From Lophius americanus (taxonomy: Eukaryota > Chordata > Actinopteri > Lophiiformes > Lophiidae): DNA of 64,000 bases. Positions 12,701 through 23,082 of the stretch are shown in pieces. A model generated the notes under the pieces. That model had not been told where the DNA came from. It saw nothing but the letters and a program-made list of their open reading frames with translations, and made no database searches. Position numbers and translations under genes: made by a program. The first letter of the stretch is position 1, and each line of letters starts with the position of its first letter. Where the stretch lies: NCBI GenBank assembly GCA_037951165.1, contig JBBDHG010000051.1, positions 6,174,001 through 6,238,000 on the forward strand. The letters run 5' to 3'.

Positions 12701-14247
12701 CAAAGCAAACATATAACATACAATGGATTGAACAACGCTTACAAAGTTTTATTTTCCCTTCAAAATGTCATATCATTGGTTTAAGAAACGCACAGCGGGG
12801 AGACTGGAGGGTACATTAATTTCAACAGGTCAAAAAACATATACATTATACATGGCCAGCATTGTTACTTCCACTGCAATCCCTTCAATAAGAGCACTTA
12901 AAATATATTACTCACTATGATTTTTAAACTATAAAGACAAACAAATCGGTATCGGCCGGTCAGACTTCATAAAATTAGGTGATCGGTGAAAATTGCAATA
13001 GCCGCATCTTCAGTGAGCATCACAGGAGCCCCCCAGGGAAGCTGGTCCTCTAACTCTCTTCCTGTTCACTCTCTAAGCGTCAGACTTCAGATACTGCTCT
13101 CATTCCTGTGACCTGTAGAAGTTCCCAGATGACTCTGCAATTGTGGGAAGGGATCAGGAGACTGAGTACAGGACTCTGGTGGACATGTTTGTGGAGTGAT
13201 GTGAAAAAAAACACCTCCAACTCAATTTCACTAAGACCAAGTAGTTGGTGGTAGACTCGAGGAAGCAGAAGACTGGCCTGAGCTCATGCAGCATCAGAGG
13301 AATAGATGTGGACATTGTGGAGTATTACAGATAACTGCAAGAAAAGGCAGAGCCGCCTGTATTTCTTCATGAAACTCAGATCCTTCAACGACTGCATAAC
13401 CACGATGCAGATGTTCTACCACTCGGTAGTGTCCAGCATCATCTTCTACGCTGTAGTGCGCTGGGGCAGCATGGTGAATGCAGCCTATGCCAATAGACTC
13501 AATTAACTCATAAGGAGAGCTGGTCCTGTCCTGGGGATGGAATTTGAGTCGTTGGTGGAGGTGTCAGAGAGGAGGAGGCCGAGGAACCTCCTCGGTATTA
13601 TGGATAACACTTCTCACCCCTGCATGTCATACTGGAGTCCTATCAGAGCACCATCAGTGGTAGACTAGGACCACCCAAAAGAAGATGCCGAGAATAAAAA
13701 TAGTATAAGCTCAATTCAAGAAAAAAGTAGAAAAAACAACATTATTTTTTTTTGCCAAGTTCATAAAGATACCAAGACAAAATCATGAAATATAATGCAT
13801 TACCAACATTTTCTGTACATATGATATAAAACTATTCTTGAAAATATAAGAATTTTGCCGTTCGAAAATGCACTGCAATACCCAACCCAAATAGTACTGT
13901 GTGATGTAATTCACGCATGCGCATATGCACACATAGATCCACTTGTCTGCCAAAAACCAAACAATGCTCCAGGACTAGCATTTAGATCCGCCCTGCTGAA
14001 GCAGCTGTTACTAACAACAAATATTTAGCTCCTGCTAATGTTAGCGGCTAACACCGATGCCGGGTCAGAGGCTTGGAGAAAATGCTCCCTCTGTGAACCG
14101 TTGTTTCGTTAGCCATCAAAACTGCAAGCTAGCCGTCGGACATTAGAACGTTACCTGACTCCAGGAGATGAATTCATTGGTGTCTGCGTCCTCCACCAGA
14201 GTCCACAGCTTGGTGAGGAAAGCCGGGACGTTCGAGCTGTGTTTCAT
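660..14247 (-). CDS. hsf2: Heat shock factor protein 2, 3' end missing
   Basis: This is a trimeric transcription factor that binds heat-shock elements in the nucleus. Exons, 5' to 3' on the minus strand: 14247-14155, 10828-10720, 10015-9888, 9375-9251, 7835-7760, 6120-6059, 5947-5869, 4714-4581, 4388-4101, 1171-1069, 717-660. All have AG/GT borders and compatible phases, giving about 418 codons. Residues 1-110 are the HSF winged-helix DNA-binding domain (starts MKHSSNVPAFL; FKHNNMASF; HPYFKHGQDDLLENIKRK). Lys82 in IVKQEKDG matches the human HSF2 SUMO-acceptor site. Residues 111-198 are the HR-A/B coiled coil (RENETLWREIADLRQ; FIVTLVQNN). Exon 10 (VELMDYLDSIDCSLEDFQ) resembles human HR-C. The MKHSSNVP start favours HSF2 over HSF1. 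The last exons (activation domain) lie left of position 1. The end of exon 7 is ambiguous: a donor at 5884 would drop five residues. There are no stops or frameshifts. Confidence 0.93.
3004..4028. mobile_element. Non-autonomous hAT-type DNA transposon
   Basis: The left end reads AGGTCTGCAACTAACGACTA and the right end, read in reverse, begins AGGGCTACAATGAATAATAG. These resemble the familiar vertebrate hAT end AGGGCTGCAACTAA. The 8 bases on the left (ttggtgag) and right (attgtgag) match at 6 of 8 positions, as expected for an aged 8-bp hAT target duplication. No transposase reading frame is visible. It sits in the hsf2 intron between exons 9 and 10. Confidence 0.65.
6688..6712. repeat. (TA)n microsatellite
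   Basis: A run of about twelve TA units in an hsf2 intron. Confidence 0.9.
6925..7500. mobile_element. Degenerate DNA-transposon relic
   Basis: Phrases such as CCACCTTTAGCGGCAGCAAC, CTCAATGGGGTTGAGGTCCA and CCATTCAGAGGAGGACTTAC match, from memory, a high-copy cut-and-paste DNA transposon of fish and amphibians (probably Tc1/mariner-related). Stops and indels break any reading frame. Ends and superfamily could not be fixed. It lies in an hsf2 intron. Confidence 0.5.
11150..11225. mobile_element. Fragment with MITE-like end
   Basis: The sequence TTAGGGCTGGGCGAATAATCG followed by alternating GATCCCGAATCAGATGATC resembles the terminal part of a common fish MITE that begins AGGGCTGGGC. Only one end is visible, so extent and class are uncertain. 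Confidence 0.3.
11300..12157 (+). mobile_element. Non-LTR retrotransposon fragment, 5' part (endonuclease to RT)
   Basis: Translation in shifting frames gives VDLLFANVKEKYSS, GRSDHNHVHMKPL and SPEAEEILRDFF, characteristic of the endonuclease/linker region of a Jockey-superfamily LINE common in fish. Multiple stops and frameshifts show it is dead. It is cut by an hAT element at 12158 and resumes at 13012. It lies in hsf2 intron 1. The clade (Rex1-like or other) is not settled. Confidence 0.6.
12158..13011 (-). mobile_element. Non-autonomous hAT element with 8-bp target duplication
   Basis: The element begins ATAGCGGTGCACCGATCGAT and has the matching CACCGATC motif near its other end (in reverse). 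It is flanked by identical 8-mers AGTGAGCA at 12150-12157 and 13012-13019, diagnostic of hAT insertion. The interrupted LINE sequence continues on the far side. A second copy of the family lies at 31210-31650 in the opposite orientation. No transposase is encoded. Confidence 0.8.
13012..13680 (+). mobile_element. Non-LTR retrotransposon fragment, 3' part (RT core to C-terminus)
   Basis: Frame-shifted translation gives QMTLQLWEGI (RT palm region, SDD box damaged), LNFTKTK and VVDSRKQKTGLSSCSIRGID, then the C-terminal RT/thumb tail. It continues the element interrupted at 12157. It is dead. Confidence 0.6.
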
Positions 14248-14353
14248 CTCGCTACTTACAGCATGAAGACCCTCTGAGAGAAAATACGCAGCGGCTGTTG
14301 TTTTTCACAACCTGCGTGTCAAGCTGCTTCAGGATACGATGAGAGCTACACGC

Positions 14354-14368
14354 TGCGTCACTTCCGGT
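14354..14368 (-). promoter_or_regulatory. ETS/CRE-like composite site upstream of hsf2
   Basis: About 110 bp upstream of the hsf2 start codon the minus strand reads ACCGGAAGTGACGCA. This joins an ETS core (CCGGAAGT) to a CRE-like TGACGCA. Such pairs are typical of TATA-less housekeeping promoters. The position fits a core promoter. Function is inferred from motif and place only. Confidence 0.4.
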
Positions 14369-14379
14369 CTTTTAAGACA

Positions 14380-15250
14380 AGGAACTTGTCTGGTACTGTA
14401 AGGCAACCATATCCACATTCTGCATGTCAAGGCTGCTTTACAGGACAAGTAAAGAAATGAACAAATACTTGATAAACAAATAAATAAAAAAGTAAGAAAT
14501 AAAGACAAGGAACTTAGCATAACCATCGTTGTATAAAATCCAAGTGTTCATGGCAACTAAAAATTCACTTCTCAATTCAATTGTATCCAAGAATTAAACT
14601 AACTCACTGTGTAACAAGGCACCGTAGAAGTCCATTTCCGGTTCTGTATTCCAATAACATTACTTCAATAAAATGGGAGGATTACAATTCTTCCTTACTA
14701 CAGATTTCAGTATTGATACATTCAGTTTCATCATGTGTTATCATCAGAGTTTCACAAACAAATAGTATTATAATGGAAAATGTTACACATACACAACTCA
14801 CCCCACACCACTAGAACTTTGTAGAATTGGAGAACTACAACCGGATTATTGTGCGCCACAGCAAGGGTAAATCCCTGAAAAGCACTCAGTCCCCGGCGTT
14901 GTGCAACGTATCCCACTGAATTGAACCCCTAAAGTTAATTGTGACTGATTAATAATCTCATGAGTCACTATTATTGACATTATTATGTTGAATCCATATT
15001 GACTCAGCATAACTATTTTTAAGAAATCAGCAATGTGCTCTAAATTCTTATATAGCGACTCAATAATGAAAATTAATCAGTTAACTGTTTTTTTCCGAGT
15101 TATTGTTGATTGGTTAGGGATCCTAGGAGCATCAGAACGTGTTTGGCCAACAGCAGATCAGATCATTGGAGTTGACTTCCAGGTTTGTTTTCCAAGGCCG
15201 TATGGAGTTCCCGTTGAAGGTTATCCATGCAATGTTGGCCTTGTATAGTT
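14380..15250. other. Intergenic stretch with nothing recognised
   Basis: This lies upstream of hsf2. Short open frames are present on both strands but none has a recognisable domain, splice context or repeat identity. Confidence 0.5.
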
Positions 15251-15270
15251 CTAGACACTCCAGTATCCAT

Positions 15271-16080
15271 TAGGGATGCACCGTTACCAATTATTTTCAG
15301 ACCAAGTACAGCTATACTTACTTACAGTAGAGTTATTTCCGATACTGAGTATCAATATGAGTACTTTATAAGACCTAGACAGCTCTACCAATGAATTCCT
15401 TTCCGATGAACAACTATGTATAGTATTAAATATTAAGTAAAATTAAATATAGCATTATGCTCTTGCAAGCACTTAACCATTTAACCTTGTCTTTTCCTGG
15501 ACAAAGAATCCACTGCTCTACTTCTCACTTAAATGTAACACGTCACACATTACGTGGAATTCTGTAACACACAACATAAAACTGTAGCAGAACAACTGAA
15601 ATGACTATGCCTTTTTTGGAAAAGTAACAGGAAGGTTCTTTTTGATGGAAAGATGCTTTTCTGCATTATCAACTGTGAGTCTGTTTCTGTTTTCATCTAC
15701 AACATGTGAGCTAAACAGCCGTCAACACTAATGGATGGTGCTCAGAGGAATCTGTGTGATGTTTGAGCCGGACAGGGTTAACCCCAGGGTTAACCCTGTC
15801 CGGCTCAAACGTCACCCAGTCACCCAGTACTGCAGTGGGATGTCCTCCCAAGATTGTGGTCTCCAAGATATGTCGCTAAGTGAATGGCAGCATCCACTGG
15901 TGCGTTGCTCAGTGATGCAGATTCTTGCTCATGTGCTATTTCATCAAACAGGGTGTCCAGACTGCTGCTAGCCCTAGCCATGCATAGCTTCCTAGCAGGT
16001 GGTTCCCCCAAAAACCCTGCTGGTCTGCCTCTCCTCCAGACAGCTTCTGCGGCTCCAGCATGCCCATTTCCTTGGCAGTA
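15271..16080 (-). pseudogene. hAT transposon relic with transposase remnant
   Basis: The left end TAGGGATGCACCGTTACC is an hAT-type terminus. On the minus strand at about 16011-15830, translation shows LDTLFDEIAHEQ followed by IHLATYLGDHNLGR. This is the spacing seen just before the C-terminal dimerisation region of hAT (ZBED-like) transposases. The rest is broken or lost. A palindrome at 15756-15815 lies inside it. Confidence 0.45.
15756..15815. repeat. Near-perfect 60-bp palindrome
   Basis: The 24-bp arms 15761-15784 and 15787-15810 are perfect inverse complements around a 2-base spacer (CA). The match extends 5 more bases on each side with one mismatch. The centre reads GGGTTAACCCCAGGGTTAACCC. 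It could extrude as a cruciform. The origin is probably a foldback replication event inside the hAT relic. Confidence 0.92.
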
Positions 16081-16109
16081 GTTTCTATTTGAGGAAAAAA
16101 AGGATATTT

Positions 16110-17215
16110 AATATTAATAATAATAATAATGTATCATTCATTGATGACATACAGTCATACACATTACCACATTGTGCCATAGTGTCAAACGTATGGCCCG
16201 AGGGCCAAAACTGGCCCGCCAGAGGGTACAAGCTGGCCCGCAGGATGAATTTGCCAAGTGTGAAAATAATATATAAGACATAAGCTCAAATTTTTCAATA
16301 AAAGTAGCGGCTATTGCTAATTTTATCCACTGGGTATCTCACCGTTTCAGTAAGAGCAGCGAACATAACACAACAATGAGATCCACAACTAAACAGCAGA
16401 TTGAAACAGTGCACCATCTGGCTCCATAAATGGCAGTTTTGCCTTATCGTTGTTAAGATGTATTCTACTTGCTCTTTTGCTGTCAAAATTACCCTTTGTG
16501 GCCCTATTTACCATAAATGTCTCTGTCAAAGAGAAGAAAAGTGGACACAGAGTGCAACATTTTCCAAGAAAAATGGAATAATTCCTATTTATTCACAGAT
16601 GTGAACATTTTTTTCAATCTGGAAAAAGACACTGGAGATTGTGCAATAAAACACCAGTCAGCCTCATGCACTGCCACAACTTTAAAGTATTTGTTATGTT
16701 TAAATTGTATACATTTAAAAGGCAGGGGGATAACTTACCTTTCTTACTTAATAGCTCCCACTTTAGTATGTGGTGATTCGGTTCAGGTTGTCTCCACACT
16801 ACACTGATGTGGAAATGTATGTTCATTTAAAATAATTTCTACATCTTGACACCATTCTTGATACCTGCGACTAAATGTTTTTTGCCCTTGTAGATCCACT
16901 GTGATCTGTAGGTTGTAATGCACCTCTGTAAATCATAAACTGAGGCATAATATTGTTGAAACTGCACGTATTTTTCTGAAGAAATTTCAGGTTTCGCAAT
17001 TGGTTTTGTAAAAAGATAGTTTATTAAATGTAAACATCTTAATAATGTACCTGAACTTAAATGGGCCATGAACTAAAATGAGTTTGACCCCCCCCCCTGA
17101 CATGGTGAAATGATTCTCTGCATTTGACCCATGCCAGAGGAAGCAGTGGGCCGCCACTTTGATGTGCCAAAGGACCTGTGGTTTCAGCGTCTTGTTCAGG
17201 GACATTTCGACAAGT
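16110..17215 (-). mobile_element. tRNA-derived SINE, 3' part, split by an hAT element
   Basis: On the minus strand, 17215-17100 reads CCTGAACAAGACGCTGAAAC ... CAAATGCAGAGAATCATTTC. The other side of the insertion (16176-16140) continues with the tail GTATGACTGTATGTCATCAA. Both parts match the 3' half of the SINEs at 19110 and 32475. The tRNA-like head is missing or decayed. Confidence 0.7.
16177..17099 (+). mobile_element. Charlie-like hAT element with transposase N-terminus remnant
   Basis: The left end has GTGTCAAACGTATGGCCCGA and the right end in reverse has GTCAAACTCATTTTAGTTCA and GGCCC, the familiar ends of hAT elements related to GTF2IRD2/FAM200-type transposases. Flanks acattgtg (16169-16176) and acatggtg (17100-17107) match 7 of 8. 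At 16517-16610 a frame gives SKRRKVDTECNIFQEKWNNS, the usual N-terminus of those transposases; most of the rest has been deleted. It is inserted in a SINE. Confidence 0.75.
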
Positions 17216-17889
17216 TTATACCTAAAAACACCAATACTTAAAACAGGGAAAATAATATTTTAGCTGCTAACAGGGAAGTTTATCAATTTATTTGTAATTG
17301 TCAGAATCTCCATTGCCATTATGTCTTATAACTTAAAATGATCTTGTATAAATTAAATAGTAAAACATTTTTTTGTTGTTCATAATGAAATTATTTTCTT
17401 TTTATAATACTCTAGAGACACACACACAACTACACAAACACACACACACATTCACACATACACATACGGAGTCTTACTTTACATTGGATCTAGTACACTT
17501 GCGATGCAGTAGAGCTGGGTGGGCTTTTTTTTCTCGTATCATTTTAAGCATCTCCTGACGGCTGCAGCTAAGGTTCCCTTTATTATTTTGATGCCATGGT
17601 CCTCGTGGGTTTCTTTGGTCAGAAGTTTCTGAAGCACCGTCGCAGCAGGAATCACATCTGAACCCAAAGCACCAGAAGGGCCCACTTTTCGAGTTAACTA
17701 GAACAGATAAAGTAATAAAATGTGTTCCAGTGGGGACCACTGATGAGCTGTGAGATTCTCGGGGAGCTCATATTCAGTGATCAGTTTATCTGATTATAGG
17801 ACATAATAAGTTACATTGATGTAAAATGGTACTCAGCGCCTTAGTATTGGAGTTGTTTTATGAATATAAGTACAAGAGTCAGTACCGGA

Positions 17890-18345
17890 CCCGAAATCTG
17901 ACTAAAATTGACTCGAAGGCTTTCCTGTAGTCAATCCAGGCAGTGCACGGATTGGTCTTTCTGGTTTTACAGTCTCCTTTACAGGGCCCGGCTTAAGCAT
18001 TGAGCAGGGCCTGACAGGAGTTTCCATGATATGCAGAGGCAGGCTTTTGACTGGTAGTTGAATGGCATTCCTCCCTTCTGGGGGTCCTTCATGATAAGGA
18101 TAGTCCAGCCTTGGGTTAAGCTCATGCGTTGGCCAGCAGGTGTTGATCACATCAGGGCCCGGTGCTGTCCAGCTCTTCATTCTTGACACGTTGGATGTCC
18201 GTCGTGATTGTTACTAAGTCTTCTTCTGGGAGATTGCAGCAGACCGCCTTCAGATCCGCCAGCCATTCAGCATTGGTGTTAGGTGATGCCTCATTTTCCC
18301 ATCTCCTTCTCAGTGGTGTCTCCGGTTTGAATGCCGGTCAAGGGG
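17890..18345 (-). mobile_element. LINE reverse-transcriptase fragment
   Basis: On the minus strand, translation gives SWTAPGPDVINTCW, then LDYPYHEGPPEGRNAIQLPV, then the downstream RT motif TAWIDYRKAFES at about 17950-17915. This order matches fish non-LTR elements of the Dong/R4/Rex6 kind (recalled, not searched). It is frameshifted and truncated at both ends. Confidence 0.5.
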
Positions 18346-18364
18346 GCGTGGCAGAAATATCCTC

Positions 18365-18460
18365 GTATAGACATGTATATGTATACATATATATATATGT
18401 ATATATTATATATATATACATATATATATACACACACACACGCACACACAAACATACACA
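18365..18460. repeat. (TA)n/(CA)n compound microsatellite
   Basis: Alternating TATA/TACA tracts pass into CACACACG repeats. Confidence 0.9.
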
Positions 18461-18889
18461 CCTTTATTGGACCCATAGAAGGTACAATGAGAAACTCTCT
18501 GTGAACAGGTACAGTATGTACATTTCAGTGGAATCTGTGGTTAATTTCCAAATTGCAGATTATATAACACATCAGCTCACCCTTCCTGTACTTGGTCCAC
18601 CTTTTCAGGAGGTGGTGCGGTTAGGCGGGGACAAGAGCGGCATAGCTCCAGTGAGAACAACAAGCGACTTTGCCCCAACCCTTTCCAAGCTGACCCGATT
18701 CTGATCCTGTTGCACAGACACTGAGGAAATGCAACATTCATACCATAGGGACGTTGTTCCTCAATGCTAAAGAGCGAGTATGATTTTCTGTTCATCAAAA
18801 CAAAAGACAGATATCCCGCAGCTACTCATTCATCATCTACTTCCTCTTTGGTTTTTGGAGATGAAACGTTTTGTCATCCTTTTTCTGCC

Positions 18890-20636
18890 ACTTAAACCTA
18901 TAAACACAGGAAGCTCTCTCTGGAACCAGTGTTCGGTTTGTCCCTTCTAAGCCACTGTACCGCAGCCCGGCTCGTGTTGGCGGTCTGTCTGTCATCTACC
19001 GCACTGGTTTGGATTTGTTTCTGCGGCCCCTGCCAGAAATCTCTTCTTTTGAAGGCCTGGCATTTAATTGTAAGCCCCCTTTCTCCATGACCATACTTCT
19101 TATCTACTGACGGGCGGCTGTGGCTCAGTGGGTAGAGCGGCCGTCTCCCGATCGGAAGGTAGCCGGTTCAAATCCCACCAGGGTCTACTTGTTGTAGGGT
19201 CCTTGAGCAAGACCCTGAATCCTTAGCTCCCCGGGCGCTCCACGAGGGGCTGCCCACTGCTCCCTCAGGGATGGGTCAAATGCAGAGAAGTAATTTCACT
19301 ATGTTGTACTCTATGACTATGTGACTAATAAAGGATTGTTTCTTGACCACCCAAACAAAACCCAGCCTTCATCTCTAAGATCTACAACCTTTTGTCGACA
19401 TTTTACACAACCTCTGCCAATATATTTCTCCAACTACTGGATTGTCGATGTCCCCACCCACACAATGGGACACACTCTGGATCTTCTCATGACTGACACT
19501 GATCCTCTCAGCAATCTTTTTGTTTATGATCTGGGTGTGTTTGACCACAAGGCCATCTTCATGGAAATGTCACTTCTGTCCCCCCTCACCAAGCCAAAAT
19601 GTCAAATCTGTTTTAAAAAATTGAAAAACACCAACCCAGAAACCATAGAAGTCGACTTCCAGCATCTTTTTCCTGCAAACTTTGTATCAGCCAATGACTC
19701 GGTGGATGTCTACAATAACACCCTGAGTAGCATCTTAGATTGTCACTCCCTTGATTTGTCTGCAGCCTCCGACACTGTTAACCATAGAATACTCCTACAC
19801 CGCCTACATCACACCATTTTGACTAACTGACACCGCCTTAAACTGTTTTAAATCCTACCTCTCCGACAGAACAGAATACATTTCCCTTGGAAGTTCAAGG
19901 TCCTGGACATGGACTCTCATTCCATTGTTACGCTGATGACACGCAAATTAACATGAAAACTGATTCGTTGCTCTGCAGATTCTTCATCCTCATCATCAAC
20001 ATCATCTGCATCTCCGCTGTCAACTCTCCGCGCTTGTCTGGAGGAGATAAAGGTGTGGATGAAACACAACTTTCTCCAGTTGAACAGCTCCAAAACCGAA
20101 GCTATTTTAATTGTCACCCACATCAGACCCAGTCTTCCTCCATAACCAGTATTACCTTCTCTGGTCACGACATTCCCCTCTCTTCATCAGTCACCCACCT
20201 CGGCGTAAGATTCGACCCTCAACTCACTTTTGAATCCCACATCAAACACATCTGCAGGATCTCCTTTCACCATCTCAGAAATATTTCCAAACTCCGTTCT
20301 TCACTCACCTTGAGTGATGCTGAAAAGCTGGTTCACGCGTTCGTCTCCTCCAGACTGGATTACTGTAACTCACTTCTCATCGGGATCCCTGATAAAAGTC
20401 TTCAAAGACTGCCCTATGTTCAAAACAGTGCTGCAAGGATCCTGATGAGAGATCGTAAACACAAACACATCACCCCTGTTCTTCATTCCCTTCATTGGCT
20501 TCACGTCTCCACCAGGATTTATTATAAGATCTCTCTCCTCACTCACCAGTGCATCCATGGTAACGCACCCCCCTACCTGAAAGAACTACTCACCCCACTG
20601 ACCTCGACACGATCATTATTTGTATTTTTTTTGTGA
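18890..20636 (+). mobile_element. L2-like LINE, internally deleted (copy A)
   Basis: Endonuclease-region motifs (GLSVIYRTGLDLF; TIDLLMTDT-like HTLDLLMTDTD) are followed by a join at about 19743, where the linker runs straight into RT motif DLSAASDTVNHRILL. Then come SFHCYADDTQINMKTD (YADD catalytic box), GVRFDPQLTFESHIKHICR, LDYCNSLLIGIP and LHWLHVSTRIYYKISLLT. Compared with the copy at 50250-54545 it lacks roughly 0.9 kb between endonuclease and RT. A SINE interrupts it at about 19110-19346. It ends abruptly before the 3' UTR. Confidence 0.8.
19112..19346 (+). mobile_element. tRNA-derived SINE
   Basis: The head is tRNA-like: box A region TGGCTCAGTGGGTAGAGCGG and box B GGTTCAAATCC. A SINE body follows with CCTTGAGCAAGACCCTGAAT and GGTCAAATGCAGAGAAGTAA, ending near AATAAAGGATTG. 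It lies inside the L2-like LINE. The tRNA-like part is not a functional tRNA gene because it runs on into the SINE body. Confidence 0.82.
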
Positions 20637-20639
20637 GTA

Positions 20640-21190
20640 ATTTTTGTAAGGAATTCTGCAACTTACATAAATAATCGAGTAGCGAAAACCCCGTCAAATG
20701 ATTACTAATGAATACTGAATTCGTAAGGAAGGAATTTCCAATTCATGCAATTTAATTAACACTTTCCAGTATGTAAGAATGTTCTGTATTACACATTTTA
20801 ACTTCTATGATAAATGTTCCACGTTCATCCATTAAATCAGTGACATAAAAATGTTTTTCATACAACTTTTGAATAAGGGCTTCTTATTAATTGTAATATT
20901 TGTTATTCCGCAGCGTAGAGCCATATAGTCTGAGAATAATGAAACAATATCTGACATACATCCTCAGTAATCTGACATTACTTGATATTGACTGTCCTGG
21001 CCTGGGTTGTCCAATTATATTCATCCGTCATAGTGATTCTTGGATAAGAGCGTTTCGATGAAGTTGACGTTCAACTTTATGTCAAAATAGGAAATCATCA
21101 ATTATGTTGTAGTACTTGTGTGACTATGTGATTAAAAAACAGTATACATTACATCAAAGTAGGCAGTAGCCAAAACAGGTTCTTTTTTTT
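20640..21190. other. Intergenic stretch with nothing recognised
   Basis: AT-rich sequence between the truncated LINE and the inferred 3' end of serinc1. No gene or clear repeat was seen. Confidence 0.5.
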
Positions 21191-21196
21191 GTCCCT

Positions 21197-21202
21197 TTTA
21201 TT
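21197..21202 (-). terminator. Candidate serinc1 polyadenylation signal
   Basis: AATAAA on the minus strand, about 670 bp after the serinc1 stop codon. It gives a plausible 3' UTR length. Nearer alternatives cannot be excluded. Confidence 0.4.
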
Positions 21203-21868
21203 AAATGATTTACAACGTTTCTACATGTCAAGAGAAAATACACATTACAGTAAAATCACGGTCGAGAACAAACATCTGTGAGAAACTACGTGCTAATACT
21301 AATCACTTCAATGTTTTTGAATCCATTTTAATTTCAAAGTCAAAATTCAAGACAAATCAGAAGTAAGAAAAACAGCGATGCAGTTGTTGTGCATGTGCTC
21401 GGGCGTGTTCGACTAGGAGAACTCAAACAGGATAGCTGATAGAATACCACAAACACTACGCGACACAGCACTGCTCAAGCCTGGCGTACAAATCGCTGCG
21501 TAGCTCTCATATCTCACTGCCTCACTTATCTTCAGTTCTCCTCACAGAGATCAACAATCCTGGCCAGGATGATCCTCAGAAAAGGCTCTACTACTGTTAA
21601 TGTCACAACAAGTTTCAGAGGAAAAGCGTGCAGTTTTGTCGTTTTTTTGTAAAAAGGAAAAAAAAACAATATTCTTTTGGAATTCACGCATAAATATATT
21701 TACAACGGCAAAAGCATAGAGATGCACTACACAACGATCGGACTGGGCTGCAGCGAGGATGAGTTCAAACTCAGTATCTGCAGAGGGAGCTGATGCAGGG
21801 TTAGTTACTCTGACAAAACCAAACAAGGGTGAGAACGAGAATGAATGTGTTTAGGATTTCGTGTGTTC

Positions 21869-22860
21869 TCAGTCGAAGTCTCTGTTGACCAGGACCAGCG
21901 GAGCCACCAAGGTCCAAACATATAGGGCGATGCAGATCCAGCTGGAGGAGATCTTCACCCACACTGACGGCCACTTGCTGGTCATGGCCTCGTACTTGGC
22001 GTCAGGGCTGTAGAGAGAAGAAATGATGGAATTACACATCAGATGACAGACTTATACTCTGCTGCTAGAAGTCTGGATTAAATATGATCTGACTCTGAAG
22101 TCCACGTGCTAAATTGCCAAATATTTTAATTTCAGAGGAATAATGAATATCATCAAGCTCATTAGAATAATGGTGCCGGTTAAAATCGGGGCTCCAGTCA
22201 TAACTTTAATCACATTAATTGTAATACCTCGGCAGAGGGGGATTATTTAAAAGCTGTTATAAAATTTTATTTTTTATTTTTTCAAAGATAGGTTTAAAGC
22301 AGTTGGCTCCATGATGCAGGAAAAAAAGGTCATCAAACATCTGTAACCTCAAAAATGTTTATTGATTGGAATTGATCAGACCGTCCCAACGGTTTATATA
22401 GTGTGTTCTGACACCTTTCCACCAGAAGCAGTTTTAACTTTTTCTGCAATTTGGGCCACAACAGCTCTTAGTGATTGGAAATTTTTAAATATTTTTCTAC
22501 TATTTATAAAAAAAAATCAATTGATTGGAAGAACTATTATATTTTCAAGAAATCTTTTCCCTTGTTTTTATAGTAATGCTGAATTACCACCAGTAGGTGG
22601 CAGTAATTTAGCTCCAGAGTGTTTGCAACCACTTTCCATAAAAGAAGAATTTGCCATTGCCTCTGTTAAATGGGTACGATAATAAATAATAATAATACAT
22701 TTAATTTATAATACTTGGACAACCATAGAAGCACGCCACAGTCGTGAAAGAGCTTGGTGTGAAACTTATTTAACGATTGTTAAACTGACAATTAACGGTA
22801 GCGGGGGAAATAAGTTTGACGTGAGACATGTAGAACAACCAACAGTCCACATCTCATTGT

Positions 22861-22904
<44 letters not shown>

Positions 22905-22907
22905 CAT

Positions 22908-22959
<52 letters not shown>

Positions 22960-22962
22960 CAT

Positions 22963-23006
<44 letters not shown>

Positions 23007-23009
23007 CAT

Positions 23010-23082
<73 letters not shown>

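Noticed and set aside
18162..18704. 180-codon plus-strand open frame
   Set aside because: It runs antisense through a LINE RT fragment and then through a TA/CA microsatellite.
19112..19185. tRNA-like sequence with A and B boxes
   Set aside because: It is the head of a SINE, with the SINE body directly attached and a related copy at 32475.
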